Positions 12,337-19,654 of a stretch of DNA of 20,088 nucleotides are shown here, piece after piece; positions within the stretch are counted from its first letter, which is position 1, and the number at the start of each line of letters is the position of its first letter. The translations under genes and the position numbers were made by a program. The stretch is from Bacteroidales bacterium UBA1197. GTDB lineage: Bacteria > Bacteroidota > Bacteroidia > Bacteroidales > UBA932. The DNA lies in the NCBI GenBank assembly GCA_002309995.1, contig DBYB01000054.1, positions 1 through 20,088 on the forward strand, in the 5' to 3' direction. The notes under the pieces were generated by a model that saw only the letters and a list, made by a program, of their open reading frames with translations, was not told the origin of the DNA and did no database searches.

Positions 12337-13278
12337 CTAACGCTCAGCGCGCATAGGGTTGGTGAGGAAGTCCTGGTAGCTGAGGCGGATGCCGTCTTCG
12401 AGCTCGGTTTTGTAGGTCCAGCCGAGTTTGGTGGCTTTGGAGACATCCAGGAGCTTGCGGGGGGTACCGTTGGGGCGGGTGGTGTCCCATTTGATTTCAC
12501 CCTCGTAGCCCACGACTTTAGCGACCAGTTCAGTGAGGGCCTTGATGGTCAGCTCTTTGCCGGTGCCGGCGTTGACGGTCTCGTTGCCGCTGTAGTTGTT
12601 CATCAGGAACACGCAGAGGTTGGCGAGGTCGTCCACGTAGAGGAACTCGCGGAGCGGAGAGCCGTCGCCCCAGCAGGTGACAGACGGCAGCCCGGCGACC
12701 TTGGCCTCGTGGAAGCGGCGGATGAGCGCCGGCAGCACGTGGCTGTGCTCGGGATGATAGTTGTCGTTGGGGCCGTAGAGGTTCGTCGGCATCACTGAGA
12801 TGTAGTCCGTGCCGTACTGCCTGTTCAGGAACTCGCAGTACTTGAGGCCGCTGATCTTCGCCAGCGCGTACGCCTCGTTGGTCTTCTCCAGCGCGCCGGT
12901 CAGCAGGCAACTCTCCGGCATCGGCTGGGGCGCCATCCTCGGATAGATGCACGACGACCCCAGGAACTCCAGCTTCTTGCAGCCGTTCTTCCAGGCGGCG
13001 TGGATTACGTTCATCTCCAGGATCATGTTGTCGTACATAAAGTCCGCCAGCGCGTTCTGGTTGGCCACGATGCCGCCCACCTTGGCGGCCGCGAGGAACA
13101 CGTACTCCGGCTTCTCGGCCGCGAAGAACGCCTCCACGTCTGCCTGACGCGTCAGGTCCAACTCTTTATGAGTCCGTGTGATGATGTTGTCGTAGCCCTG
13201 CCTCTGCAACTCGCGCACGATGGCACTACCCACCATCCCGCGATGGCCCGCTACGTATATCTTCGAATGTTTTTCCAT
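12337..13278 (-). CDS. fcl: GDP-L-fucose synthase (GDP-4-keto-6-deoxymannose epimerase/reductase)
   Basis: A 313-aa SDR enzyme that turns the gmd product into GDP-L-fucose by double epimerisation and NADPH reduction. It has GHRGMVGS (11-18), AAKVGGI (64-70), SSCIYP (108-113) and YALAK (137-141) with catalytic Tyr and Lys, and FLYVDDL in the substrate domain. Length is normal for the family and no repeat insertion is seen. It begins 1 base after the gmd stop on the same strand, so the two are co-translated, as expected for consecutive enzymes. Confidence 0.95.
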   Translation of the reverse strand: MEKHSKIYVAGHRGMVGSAIVRELQRQGYDNIITRTHKELDLTRQADVEAFFAAEKPEYVFLAAAKVGGIVANQNALADFMYDNMILEMNVIHAAWKNGCKKLEFLGSSCIYPRMAPQPMPESCLLTGALEKTNEAYALAKISGLKYCEFLNRQYGTDYISVMPTNLYGPNDNYHPEHSHVLPALIRRFHEAKVAGLPSVTCWGDGSPLREFLYVDDLANLCVFLMNNYSGNETVNAGTGKELTIKALTELVAKVVGYEGEIKWDTTRPNGTPRKLLDVSKATKLGWTYKTELEDGIRLSYQDFLTNPMRAER

Positions 13279-13279
13279 A

Positions 13280-14359
13280 TTACTCGTCCATATGCTCGCG
13301 GAGGTAGAGTTTCCGCACCTTTTTCATATCGTGCTGCACCATAATCTTCACGAGCTCCTCGAAGGAGGTCTTCTGGGGGTTCCAGCCGAGGACGCTCCTG
13401 GCCTTGGTGGGGTCGCCCAGGAGCTGCTCCACCTCGGCGGGACGGAAGTACTTCGGATCGACCTCAACGAGCACCTTGCCGGTCTTGACATCGATACCCT
13501 TCTCGTCAACGCCCTCTCCTTCCCAGCGCAGCTCGATGCCCGCCTCCCTGAAGGCCAGCGTGCAGAACTCGCGCACGGTGTGATACTGACCGGTCGCCAC
13601 CACATAGTCATCCGGCTTCTCCTGCTGGAGAATCAGCCACATACACTCCACGTAGTCCTTGGCGTAACCCCAGTCGCGCAGGGCGTTCATATTACCCAGG
13701 TACAGCTTGTCCTGGAATCCCTGGGCGATACGGGCAGCGGCCAACGTAATCTTGCGCGTGACGAAGGTCTCGCCGCGACGCTCGCTCTCGTGATTGAACA
13801 GAATACCGTTGCAGCAGTACATACCGTAGCTCTCGCGGTAGTTCTTCATAATCCAGTAACCGTACAATTTCGCGACTCCGTAAGGCGAGCGCGGATAGAA
13901 CGGCGTCGTCTCCTTCTGCGGCACCTCCTGCACCAGTCCGAACAGTTCGGAGGTCGATGCCTGATAGATGCGGCACGTATCGGCCAGACCGGCAATGCGA
14001 ACGGCCTCAAGCAGTCGCAGCACGCCCATAGCATCGGCGTCGGCGGTAAACTCCGGCACGTCGAACGACACCTTCACGTGGCTCTGAGCGGCCAGATTGT
14101 AAATCTCGTCCGGCTTGATTTCGCTGATGATGCGGATGAGGCTCGAGCTGTCGGTCATATCGCCCCAGTGCAGGTTCACCAGGCGCTTCTTCTTCATATC
14201 CCGCACCCACTCATCCAGATACAGGTGCTCGATGCGCCCCGTATTGAAGCTGGAACTGCGGCGCAGAATGCCGTGGACTTCGTATCCCTTATCAATCAGA
14301 AACTCGGCAAGAAAACTGCCGTCCTGACCGGTGATACCGGTAATCAATGCTTTCTTCAT
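13280..14359 (-). CDS. gmd: GDP-mannose 4,6-dehydratase
   Basis: A 359-aa SDR enzyme that makes GDP-4-keto-6-deoxy-D-mannose, the precursor of GDP-L-fucose. Features are GITGQDGS (8-15), the arginine-containing loop LRRSSSFNTGRIEHLY (32-47) that binds the NADP phosphate, AAQSHVKVSF (90-99), the STSELFG active-site strand (135-141), and YGVAK (160-164). Length is normal and there is no repeat insertion. It starts 6 bases after ugd. GDP-mannose must be made elsewhere, because no mannose-1-phosphate guanylyltransferase or phosphomannomutase is in the window. Confidence 0.96.
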   Translation of the reverse strand: MKKALITGITGQDGSFLAEFLIDKGYEVHGILRRSSSFNTGRIEHLYLDEWVRDMKKKRLVNLHWGDMTDSSSLIRIISEIKPDEIYNLAAQSHVKVSFDVPEFTADADAMGVLRLLEAVRIAGLADTCRIYQASTSELFGLVQEVPQKETTPFYPRSPYGVAKLYGYWIMKNYRESYGMYCCNGILFNHESERRGETFVTRKITLAAARIAQGFQDKLYLGNMNALRDWGYAKDYVECMWLILQQEKPDDYVVATGQYHTVREFCTLAFREAGIELRWEGEGVDEKGIDVKTGKVLVEVDPKYFRPAEVEQLLGDPTKARSVLGWNPQKTSFEELVKIMVQHDMKKVRKLYLREHMDE

Positions 14360-14365
14360 ATCTGC

Positions 14366-15847
14366 TTAATCGCGTTTAAAAATATCTCTCGTATAAACTT
14401 TCGCGCTCACATCGTCCAGCGACGGGTCGTAGCGGTTGGCGATAATCGCATCAGCCTGAGCCTTGAACGCCGCCAGGTCGTTCACCACCCTCGACCCGAA
14501 GAACGTCGTACCATCCTCCAGCGCCGGCTCGTAAATAATCACCTTCGCGCCCTTGGCCTTGATACGCTTCATAATGCCCTGGATGGCGCTCTGGCGGAAG
14601 TTGTCGCTGTTGCTCTTCATCGTCAGACGGAACACACCAACCACCACCTCGCGCTCCTTGGCAGAATCGTAAGCACTGTTCGCACTATAGTACCCCGCCT
14701 TCGCCAGCACCTGGTCGGCAATGTAATCCTTACGCGTCCGGTTGCTGTCTACGATTGCCTTGATCAGATTCTCCGGCACATCGTTGAAGTTCGCCAGCAG
14801 CTGCTTCGTATCCTTCGGCAGACAGTACCCGCCATACCCGAAGCTCGGATTATTATAATGGCTCCCGATACGCGGATCGAGGCACACACCCTCGATTATC
14901 GCCTGCGTATCCAACCCCTTCATCTCCGCATACGTATCCAACTCGTTGAAGTAACTCACCCTCAACGCCAAATACGTATTCGCAAACAACTTCACCGCCT
15001 CCGCCTCCGTCGATCCCATAAACAGCACCGGAACGTCTTCCTTGATTGCCCCTTCGGCTATTAACTTTGCGAATGTATGCGCAGCTGTTGACAGTACGCC
15101 GGAGGATACGGTCTCCAGAACCTGTGGCCGCCCGTGGCCCCCCGAAGGGCAAGTGTCCCCTGGGGGACAATAGGGGGAAACAGAAGTCTCGGAGAGACGG
15201 GAGGGGCCCGCAGGAATTTGGGGGGCGGATGAGAGCTCGCTCTCAGACGAACAACAAATTTCTGTGGGAGGGATGGAGCGAAGCGGAAGGTTTCCGGAGG
15301 CCGTATCCTCCGGCGTACTGTCAAAACCAACGATAATGCGACTAGGGTACAAATTATCGTAGAGAGCTTTGGATTCTCGAAGGAACTCCGGAGCGAAGAT
15401 GATGTTGGGAACGACTGTACGGAATTTGCCGTCGGCAAGACGCTCGCGGTAACTGAACTTTTCGCGGACGCTCTTTGTGTATCCCACCGGAACTGTAGAT
15501 TTAATGACCATCACGGCATCCGGATTGACTTCCAGAACCAGCTCTATCACCTCCTCGACGTGCGAAGTATCAAAGAAATTCTTCTTCGGATCGTAATTCG
15601 TCGGCGCCGCGATAACCACGAAATCGGCATCACGGTACGCCGCACGGCCATCCAGCGTCGCAACAAGATTCAGCTGCTTCTCCGCCAGATACTTCTCGAT
15701 ATACTCATCCTGGATCGGAGAAATCTTGTTATTAATCTTCTCAACCTTCTCCGCAATCACATCCACCGCCACCACCTCATTCCTCTGCGCCAGCAGGGTC
15801 GCAATCGACAACCCCACATATCCGGTTCCGGCAACTGCAATTTTCAT
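14366..15847 (-). CDS. ugd: UDP-glucose 6-dehydrogenase carrying a 79-codon in-frame insertion
   Basis: Oxidises UDP-glucose to UDP-glucuronate in two NAD-dependent steps. GTGYVGLS (7-14) is the NAD loop, KSTVPVGYTKSVREKF (116-131) and NIIFAPEFLRES (148-159) are typical, and the catalytic Cys342 sits in GYGGYCLPKD. The protein is 493 aa, whereas relatives I know are near 390-415. Residues about 175-253, rich in Pro, Ser and Cys, come from a 237-bp inverted-repeat element placed between SRIIVG and AAHTFAKLIAEGAIKED, the end of the NAD domain. The frame is open throughout, so a full protein with a long extra loop is predicted. It provides the substrate of the 4-epimerase. Confidence 0.9.
   Translation of the reverse strand: MKIAVAGTGYVGLSIATLLAQRNEVVAVDVIAEKVEKINNKISPIQDEYIEKYLAEKQLNLVATLDGRAAYRDADFVVIAAPTNYDPKKNFFDTSHVEEVIELVLEVNPDAVMVIKSTVPVGYTKSVREKFSYRERLADGKFRTVVPNIIFAPEFLRESKALYDNLYPSRIIVGFDSTPEDTASGNLPLRSIPPTEICCSSESELSSAPQIPAGPSRLSETSVSPYCPPGDTCPSGGHGRPQVLETVSSGVLSTAAHTFAKLIAEGAIKEDVPVLFMGSTEAEAVKLFANTYLALRVSYFNELDTYAEMKGLDTQAIIEGVCLDPRIGSHYNNPSFGYGGYCLPKDTKQLLANFNDVPENLIKAIVDSNRTRKDYIADQVLAKAGYYSANSAYDSAKEREVVVGVFRLTMKSNSDNFRQSAIQGIMKRIKAKGAKVIIYEPALEDGTTFFGSRVVNDLAAFKAQADAIIANRYDPSLDDVSAKVYTRDIFKRD
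15088..15324. mobile_element. 237-bp MITE-like element with 29-bp terminal inverted repeats inside ugd
   Basis: The ends 15088-15116 and 15296-15324 are inverted copies of each other with one mismatch (begins TTGACAGTACGCCGGAGGAT). The length, 237 bp, is exactly 79 codons. The interior is very GC-rich, with short inner palindromes (for example GTCCCC/GGGGAC at 15149-15161), and encodes no transposase. No clear target-site duplication flanks it. It differs in sequence from the CHPERSEG and VPEPVEG repeats. It is probably a non-autonomous mobile element or a large coding palindromic repeat. Confidence 0.82.
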
Positions 15848-15850
15848 AAT

Positions 15851-16978
15851 CTAACGGTTTTTGTACATATCCTCGTAATACTTCTGGTAGTCCCCGGAGG
15901 TCACGTTGTCCATCCAGGCCTGGTTTTCCAGGTACCAGCGCACCGTCTTCTCGATGCCCTCCTCGAACTGCAGCGACGGCTCCCAACCCAGTTCCCGCTG
16001 AAGCTTGGAAGAATCGATCGCATACCGCAGGTCGTGCCCCGCACGGTCCGTCACATACGTAATCAGATCCATATCCTCGCCCTCGGCACGCCCCAGCAGC
16101 CGGTCCACCGTATTGATCAGCACCCTGATGATATCGATGTTCTTCCACTCGTTGAAGCCGCCGATGTTGTAGGTCTCACCTATCTTCCCCTGATGGAAAA
16201 TCAGGTCGATGGCCCTGGCGTGGTCCTCAACGTACAACCAGTCGCGCACGTTCTCGCCCTTGCCGTACACCGGCAGCGGCTTACGATGCCTGATATTGTT
16301 GATGAACAACGGAATCAACTTCTCCGGGAACTGATACGGACCGTAGTTGTTCGAGCAGTTCGTCACGATCGTCGGCATCCCGAAGGTATCGTGGAACGCC
16401 CGCACAAAGTGGTCGGACGAAGCCTTCGCAGCGCTGTACGGCGAGTGCGGCTGATACTTCAGATCCTCCGTGAAGAACTTCTCCCCGTACGCCAGATGAT
16501 GCTCCCCGGAGCTCGCCTTCGTCGTAAACGGCGGCTCGATCCCCTCCGGATGCGTCATCTCCAGGGCGCCATAGACCTCATCGGTGCTTATATGATAAAA
16601 CTTTTTGCCGTCCCAGTCACCATTCCAAGCGGCCTTCGCTGCCTGGAGCAACGACAGCGTACCCATAACGTTCGTCTGGGCGAAAGTAAACGGATCCTTG
16701 ATGCTGCGGTCGACGTGTGACTCGGCGGCGAGGTGGATGATGCCATCTACGTGCTCCTCCTGCATCAGCGCCAGCACGCCCTTGAAGTCGCAGATATCCA
16801 TCTTCACGAAGCGGTAGTTCGGCTTGTCCTCGATGTCGCGGAGGTTCGCCAGGTTGCCGGCGTAGGTCAGTTTATCCAGATTGATGATCCGGTACTCCGG
16901 ATACTTGTTCACGAAAAGGCGCACCACGTGCGACCCGATGAATCCGGCACCGCCGGTTATCAGTATTGTTCTTTTCAT
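15851..16978 (-). CDS. rmlB: dTDP-glucose 4,6-dehydratase
   Basis: Second step of dTDP-L-rhamnose synthesis. A 375-aa SDR enzyme with GGAGFIGS (9-16), DKLTYAGNLANL (35-46), AAESHVDRSI (84-93), STDEVYG (131-137) supplying the active-site Asp-Glu pair, and YSAAK (181-185). The NNYGPYQFPEKLIPL motif is also typical. The length is slightly over the usual 340-360 because of a longer loop around 140-172 (IEPPFTTKASSGEHH), which looks like natural family variation rather than a repeat. It overlaps rmlD by 4 bases (ATGA) and is followed 3 bases later by ugd. Confidence 0.95.
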   Translation of the reverse strand: MKRTILITGGAGFIGSHVVRLFVNKYPEYRIINLDKLTYAGNLANLRDIEDKPNYRFVKMDICDFKGVLALMQEEHVDGIIHLAAESHVDRSIKDPFTFAQTNVMGTLSLLQAAKAAWNGDWDGKKFYHISTDEVYGALEMTHPEGIEPPFTTKASSGEHHLAYGEKFFTEDLKYQPHSPYSAAKASSDHFVRAFHDTFGMPTIVTNCSNNYGPYQFPEKLIPLFINNIRHRKPLPVYGKGENVRDWLYVEDHARAIDLIFHQGKIGETYNIGGFNEWKNIDIIRVLINTVDRLLGRAEGEDMDLITYVTDRAGHDLRYAIDSSKLQRELGWEPSLQFEEGIEKTVRWYLENQAWMDNVTSGDYQKYYEDMYKNR

Positions 16979-17916
16979 TTGATGAGGTTATCTATGCATT
17001 TGCTGAGAGACTCCGTCCAATGCGGGATACGGAGCCCGAAAGTTTCCTTGATTTTCGTCTTGTCCAGCACCGAATACGCCGGACGCACCACCTTGGACGG
17101 GAATTCGCTGCTGTGGCACGGCAGTACCTCGCAGGAATCGTGACCCGCCATCGCCGCTATCGTCTTCGCGAAGTCGTACCACGAGCAGACGCCTTCGTCG
17201 GTGAAGTTGAATATAGATCCTTCGCTGCGCTCAGGATGACAGACAAAGTCAGGATGACAGAAAAAGTCAGTCTGAACACCCATCCTGTCATTCTGAACGA
17301 AGTGAAGAATCTCAACAATCGCCTCTGCGAGGTCACCGGCGTACGTGGGCGTGCCGACCTGGTCAAACACCACCTTCAGTTGCGGGCGCTCGCCCGTCAG
17401 CCGCAGCATCGTCTTCACGAAATTCTTCCCGAATTCGCTGTATAGCCAAGCCGTCCGCAGGATAACGTACCGCGCGCCCGACGCCAGCACCGCCTGCTCG
17501 CCGTGGAGCTTCGTCAACCCGTACACTCCCGTGGGCGCGCCCTCGCGCTCCTCGCTCGCCGGCGTGTTGAAGCACTCACCCCCGAATACGTAGTCGGTCG
17601 ATATATGCACCAGCAGGCCGCCGGTTTCCTGCATCACGCGGGCCAGGTTGCCCACGGCGGTCGCGTTCAGCAGTTCCGCCAGTTCCGGATTGTCTTCCGC
17701 CGCATCCACGTTGGTGTAGGCGGCACAGTTGACTATCGCGTCCGCCCCTTCCGCCGCCACCATTGAGCGTACGGCAGCGAGGTCGGTGATGTCGAGGCGT
17801 GCGGTATCAGGTCCGTCGGCCACATCGGTGAACACGAATTCGAGCGCGCTCCCCGTTGCAAGCCTGCGGAGGCTCATTCCCAACTGCCCGTTGGCCCCGG
17901 TGACGAGTATCTTCAT
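16975..17916 (-). CDS. rmlD: dTDP-4-dehydrorhamnose reductase with a REP-derived insert
   Basis: Last step of dTDP-L-rhamnose synthesis. A 313-aa SDR enzyme with GANGQLG (7-13), NCAAYTNVDAAE (63-74), STDYVFGG (106-113), YGLTK (132-136) and GVCSWYDFA (242-250). The ATG at 17916 was chosen; the open frame continues upstream only as low-complexity Arg-rich sequence overlapping rmlC. About 30 residues (204-234: LHFVQND, then CHPDF and CHPERSEGS) interrupt the link between AEAIVEI and the FNFTDEG strand. They come from a double inverted repeat (17215-17312) and keep the frame. The gene overlaps rmlC by 4 bases and rmlB by 4 bases. Confidence 0.93.
   Translation of the reverse strand: MKILVTGANGQLGMSLRRLATGSALEFVFTDVADGPDTARLDITDLAAVRSMVAAEGADAIVNCAAYTNVDAAEDNPELAELLNATAVGNLARVMQETGGLLVHISTDYVFGGECFNTPASEEREGAPTGVYGLTKLHGEQAVLASGARYVILRTAWLYSEFGKNFVKTMLRLTGERPQLKVVFDQVGTPTYAGDLAEAIVEILHFVQNDRMGVQTDFFCHPDFVCHPERSEGSIFNFTDEGVCSWYDFAKTIAAMAGHDSCEVLPCHSSEFPSKVVRPAYSVLDKTKIKETFGLRIPHWTESLSKCIDNLIK
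17215..17312. repeat. Inverted pair of REP elements inside rmlD
   Basis: The left arm (from 17215: AGATCCTTCGCTGCGCTCAG then GATGACAG) and the right arm (ending 17312: CTGTCATTCTGAACGAAG then TGAAGAATCT) are imperfect inverted copies of each other, about 28 bases each. Between them GTCAGGATGACAG-like units repeat. The whole encodes LHFVQND...CHPERSEGS in frame with rmlD. Confidence 0.85.
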
Positions 17917-18491
17917 ATGGCGTAATAGTCGATTGAGTAGTCGAACAGCTCCGGCGCGTCGGCCAGCAGCGGATGACGCTTGTCCTTGTCGGACAGGATG
18001 ATGTCGGATGCCGGGAGGCCCCAGTCGATTCCGAGCGCAGGATCGTTCCAGGCGATGGCGCCCTCGGCGGACGGCTCGTAGAAGTTGTCGCAGTGGTACT
18101 GGAAGACGGCCTCGCGGCTCAGGACCGAGAAACCGTGGGCGAACCCGCGGGGGATGAAGAACTGCCGGTGGTTGTCGCCGCTGAGCTCGCAGGAGACGTA
18201 CCTGCCGAAGGTCGGGGAGCCCCTGCGGATGTCCACCGCCACGTCGAGCACGCGTCCGTACACCACACGCACGAGCTTGCTCTGCGCGAACCGGCCGGTC
18301 TGGAAATGCAGCCCCCGGATGACGCCGTAGGAACTCTTGCTCTCGTTGTCCTGCACCCAGTGTACCGGGCGCACGGCGGCGTCGAAGTCGCGCTCGTTCC
18401 AGCTTTCGAAGAAATAGCCCCGGCTGTCGCCGAAGACGCGCGGTTCGATAATGACCGCCCCGGGGATGCTTGTCTGGATAACGTTGATCAT
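17913..18491 (-). CDS. rmlC: dTDP-4-dehydrorhamnose 3,5-epimerase
   Basis: Third step of dTDP-L-rhamnose synthesis. A 192-aa cupin-type epimerase with DSRGYFFESWN (22-32), SYGVIRGLHFQ (54-64) containing catalytic His62, SKLVRVVYG (71-79) with Lys72, FFIPRGFAHGF (111-121), and the second catalytic residue Tyr132. Length is normal for the family. Its ATG shares one base with the rmlA stop (TGATG), and its end overlaps rmlD by 4 bases, so the three are translationally coupled. No repeat insertion is present. Confidence 0.95.
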   Translation of the reverse strand: MINVIQTSIPGAVIIEPRVFGDSRGYFFESWNERDFDAAVRPVHWVQDNESKSSYGVIRGLHFQTGRFAQSKLVRVVYGRVLDVAVDIRRGSPTFGRYVSCELSGDNHRQFFIPRGFAHGFSVLSREAVFQYHCDNFYEPSAEGAIAWNDPALGIDWGLPASDIILSDKDKRHPLLADAPELFDYSIDYYAI

Positions 18492-19396
18492 CAGTCGAGA
18501 TTGGAGGGACCGTTCTTTTCCACGTCGTCGGCCATCTTGAGGAGGTACTGGCCGTACTGGTTCTTGGCCATCGGTTTGGCGACTTCACGCACGCGGGCGG
18601 GGGTAATCCACCCCTTGTCGAGCGCGATTCCCTCGAGGCAGGCGACCTTGAGGCCCTGACGCTTTTCGATGGTCTCGATGTATATCGACGCCTCGGCCAG
18701 GGAGTCGTGGGTGCCGGTATCGAGCCAGGCGAAGCCGCGTCCGAGCGTCTGCACCTTGAGCTCGCCGTCCTTGAGGAACTCCTGGTTGACGGTGGTGATT
18801 TCCAATTCGCCGCGGGCGCTCGGCTTGATGTGGGCGGCTACATCGACGACCTTGTTGGGGTAGAAGTAGAGGCCGACGACGGCATAGTTGCTCTTGGGGT
18901 TTTGCGGTTTCTCCTCGATGCTCAGGCAGTTGCCGTCCTTGTCGAACTCGGCCACGCCGTAGCGCTCGGGGTCGCTGACCCAGTAGCCGAAGACGGTGGC
19001 CTTCTGCTCCTCTTCGGCAGTGCGGACTGCTTCCTTCAGGAGGGTGGTGAAGCCGGCGCCGTGGAAGATGTTGTCGCCCAGCACGAGGCAGGCGCAGTCG
19101 TCGCCGATGAAGTCACGGCCGATGATGAAGGCCTGCGCCAGGCCGTCGGGGCTGGGCTGCTCGGCGTACTCGAAGCGGACGCCGAAGTCGGAGCCGTCGC
19201 CCAGCAGGCGGCGGAAGCCCGGCAGGTCCTGAGGCGTGGATATGATGAGGATATCCTTGATGCCTGCGAGCATAAGGGCGCTCACCGGATAGTACACCAT
19301 AGGCTTGTCGTAGATGGGCAGAAGCTGCTTGCTGACTCCCTTGGTGATAGGGTAAAGACGGGTGCCGGAGCCGCCCGCGAGAACTATTCCTTTCAT
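18491..19396 (-). CDS. rmlA: Glucose-1-phosphate thymidylyltransferase
   Basis: First step of dTDP-L-rhamnose synthesis and first gene of the operon. A 301-aa NTP-transferase: MKGIVLAGGSGTRLYPITKG (1-20) carries the nucleotide loop with catalytic Arg13, SKQLLPIYDKPMVYYP (22-37) holds the catalytic Lys, and VLGDNIFHG supplies the metal Asp. SIEEKPQNPKSNYAVVGLYF is typical of RmlA. The start at 19396 fits family N-termini exactly; a longer frame to 19492 would add a 32-residue Arg/Pro-rich leader and is rejected. The expected promoter lies about 160 bases upstream, after a structured leader. Confidence 0.95.
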   Translation of the reverse strand: MKGIVLAGGSGTRLYPITKGVSKQLLPIYDKPMVYYPVSALMLAGIKDILIISTPQDLPGFRRLLGDGSDFGVRFEYAEQPSPDGLAQAFIIGRDFIGDDCACLVLGDNIFHGAGFTTLLKEAVRTAEEEQKATVFGYWVSDPERYGVAEFDKDGNCLSIEEKPQNPKSNYAVVGLYFYPNKVVDVAAHIKPSARGELEITTVNQEFLKDGELKVQTLGRGFAWLDTGTHDSLAEASIYIETIEKRQGLKVACLEGIALDKGWITPARVREVAKPMAKNQYGQYLLKMADDVEKNGPSNLD

Positions 19397-19558
19397 TTTT
19401 GCTGGGTTTTGGGTATTTCTTCCCCTCTCCGGCTCCGTGAAGAAATCTGGAGCCGGTCGAGGCCGGGACCTTGATAAATTACTCTGAATCAATCAGTCCT
19501 GCTCCCTCCGGGAGCGGTGTCTGTGGTCCCCCGCTGTTTACCTTTGGGTAAAAGCATA
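19397..19558 (-). promoter_or_regulatory. Structured 5' leader of the nucleotide-sugar operon
   Basis: About 150 untranslated bases separate the predicted start of transcription from rmlA. Two inverted repeats are visible. GCTCCC/GGGAGC with a 3-base loop lies at about 19500-19514, and a perfect 8-bp stem CCGGCTCC/GGAGCCGG with a 12-base loop at 19429-19456. Neither is followed by a long T-run on the minus strand, so simple factor-independent attenuation is not evident. Control by RNA stability, anti-termination or a protein is possible. Confidence 0.5.
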
Positions 19559-19566
19559 CAAAGTTA
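19559..19566 (-). promoter_or_regulatory. -7 element of the rmlA operon promoter
   Basis: On the minus strand this reads TAACTTTG, matching TAnnTTTG. The -33 region is AT-rich without a clear TTG at normal spacing. It is divergent from the rubrerythrin promoter, about 47 bases away. Confidence 0.65.
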
Positions 19567-19613
19567 CGAATAATATAATAATAAACCTAATTCCGTTTTT
19601 GGAAAAAATATCT

Positions 19614-19621
19614 TACATTTG
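19614..19621 (+). promoter_or_regulatory. -7 element of the rubrerythrin promoter
   Basis: TACATTTG matches TAnnTTTG and lies 33 bases before the rubrerythrin ATG, giving a short leader. A TTTTTGG tract at 19596-19602 is somewhat closer than the usual -33 spacing. Confidence 0.6.
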
Positions 19622-19654
19622 TTGCTGACAGAAAACTTTAATCTTTTCAACGAT

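Noticed and set aside
12315..12500. Upstream extension of capG (62 extra codons)
   Set aside because: The extension is Pro/Ser/Thr-rich and lies over the C-terminus of fcl; family proteins begin close to the ATG at 12314.
13220..15064. Long plus-strand ORF (614 codons) opposite gmd, ugd and the end of the fcl region
   Set aside because: It lies antisense to genes with complete catalytic motifs and its translation is His/Leu/Arg-rich without any domain. GC-rich coding DNA often leaves the opposite frame open.
15061..15438. Small ORFs inside the 237-bp element as possible transposase
   Set aside because: They are short, Pro/Arg-rich and arise because the inverted repeat leaves several frames open; no transposase motif is present.
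15560..16720. Plus-strand ORF of 386 codons opposite rmlB and the start of ugd
   Set aside because: Antisense shadow; repetitive Arg/Leu/His composition and no motif.
17917..18588. Upstream extension of rmlD over rmlC
   Set aside because: Translation is Arg/Pro-rich low complexity and overlaps the whole of rmlC in another frame; RmlD proteins begin MKILVTGANGQLG.
19397..19492. Upstream extension of rmlA (32 codons)
   Set aside because: RmlA proteins begin MKGIVLAGG; the extension would cover the structured leader.
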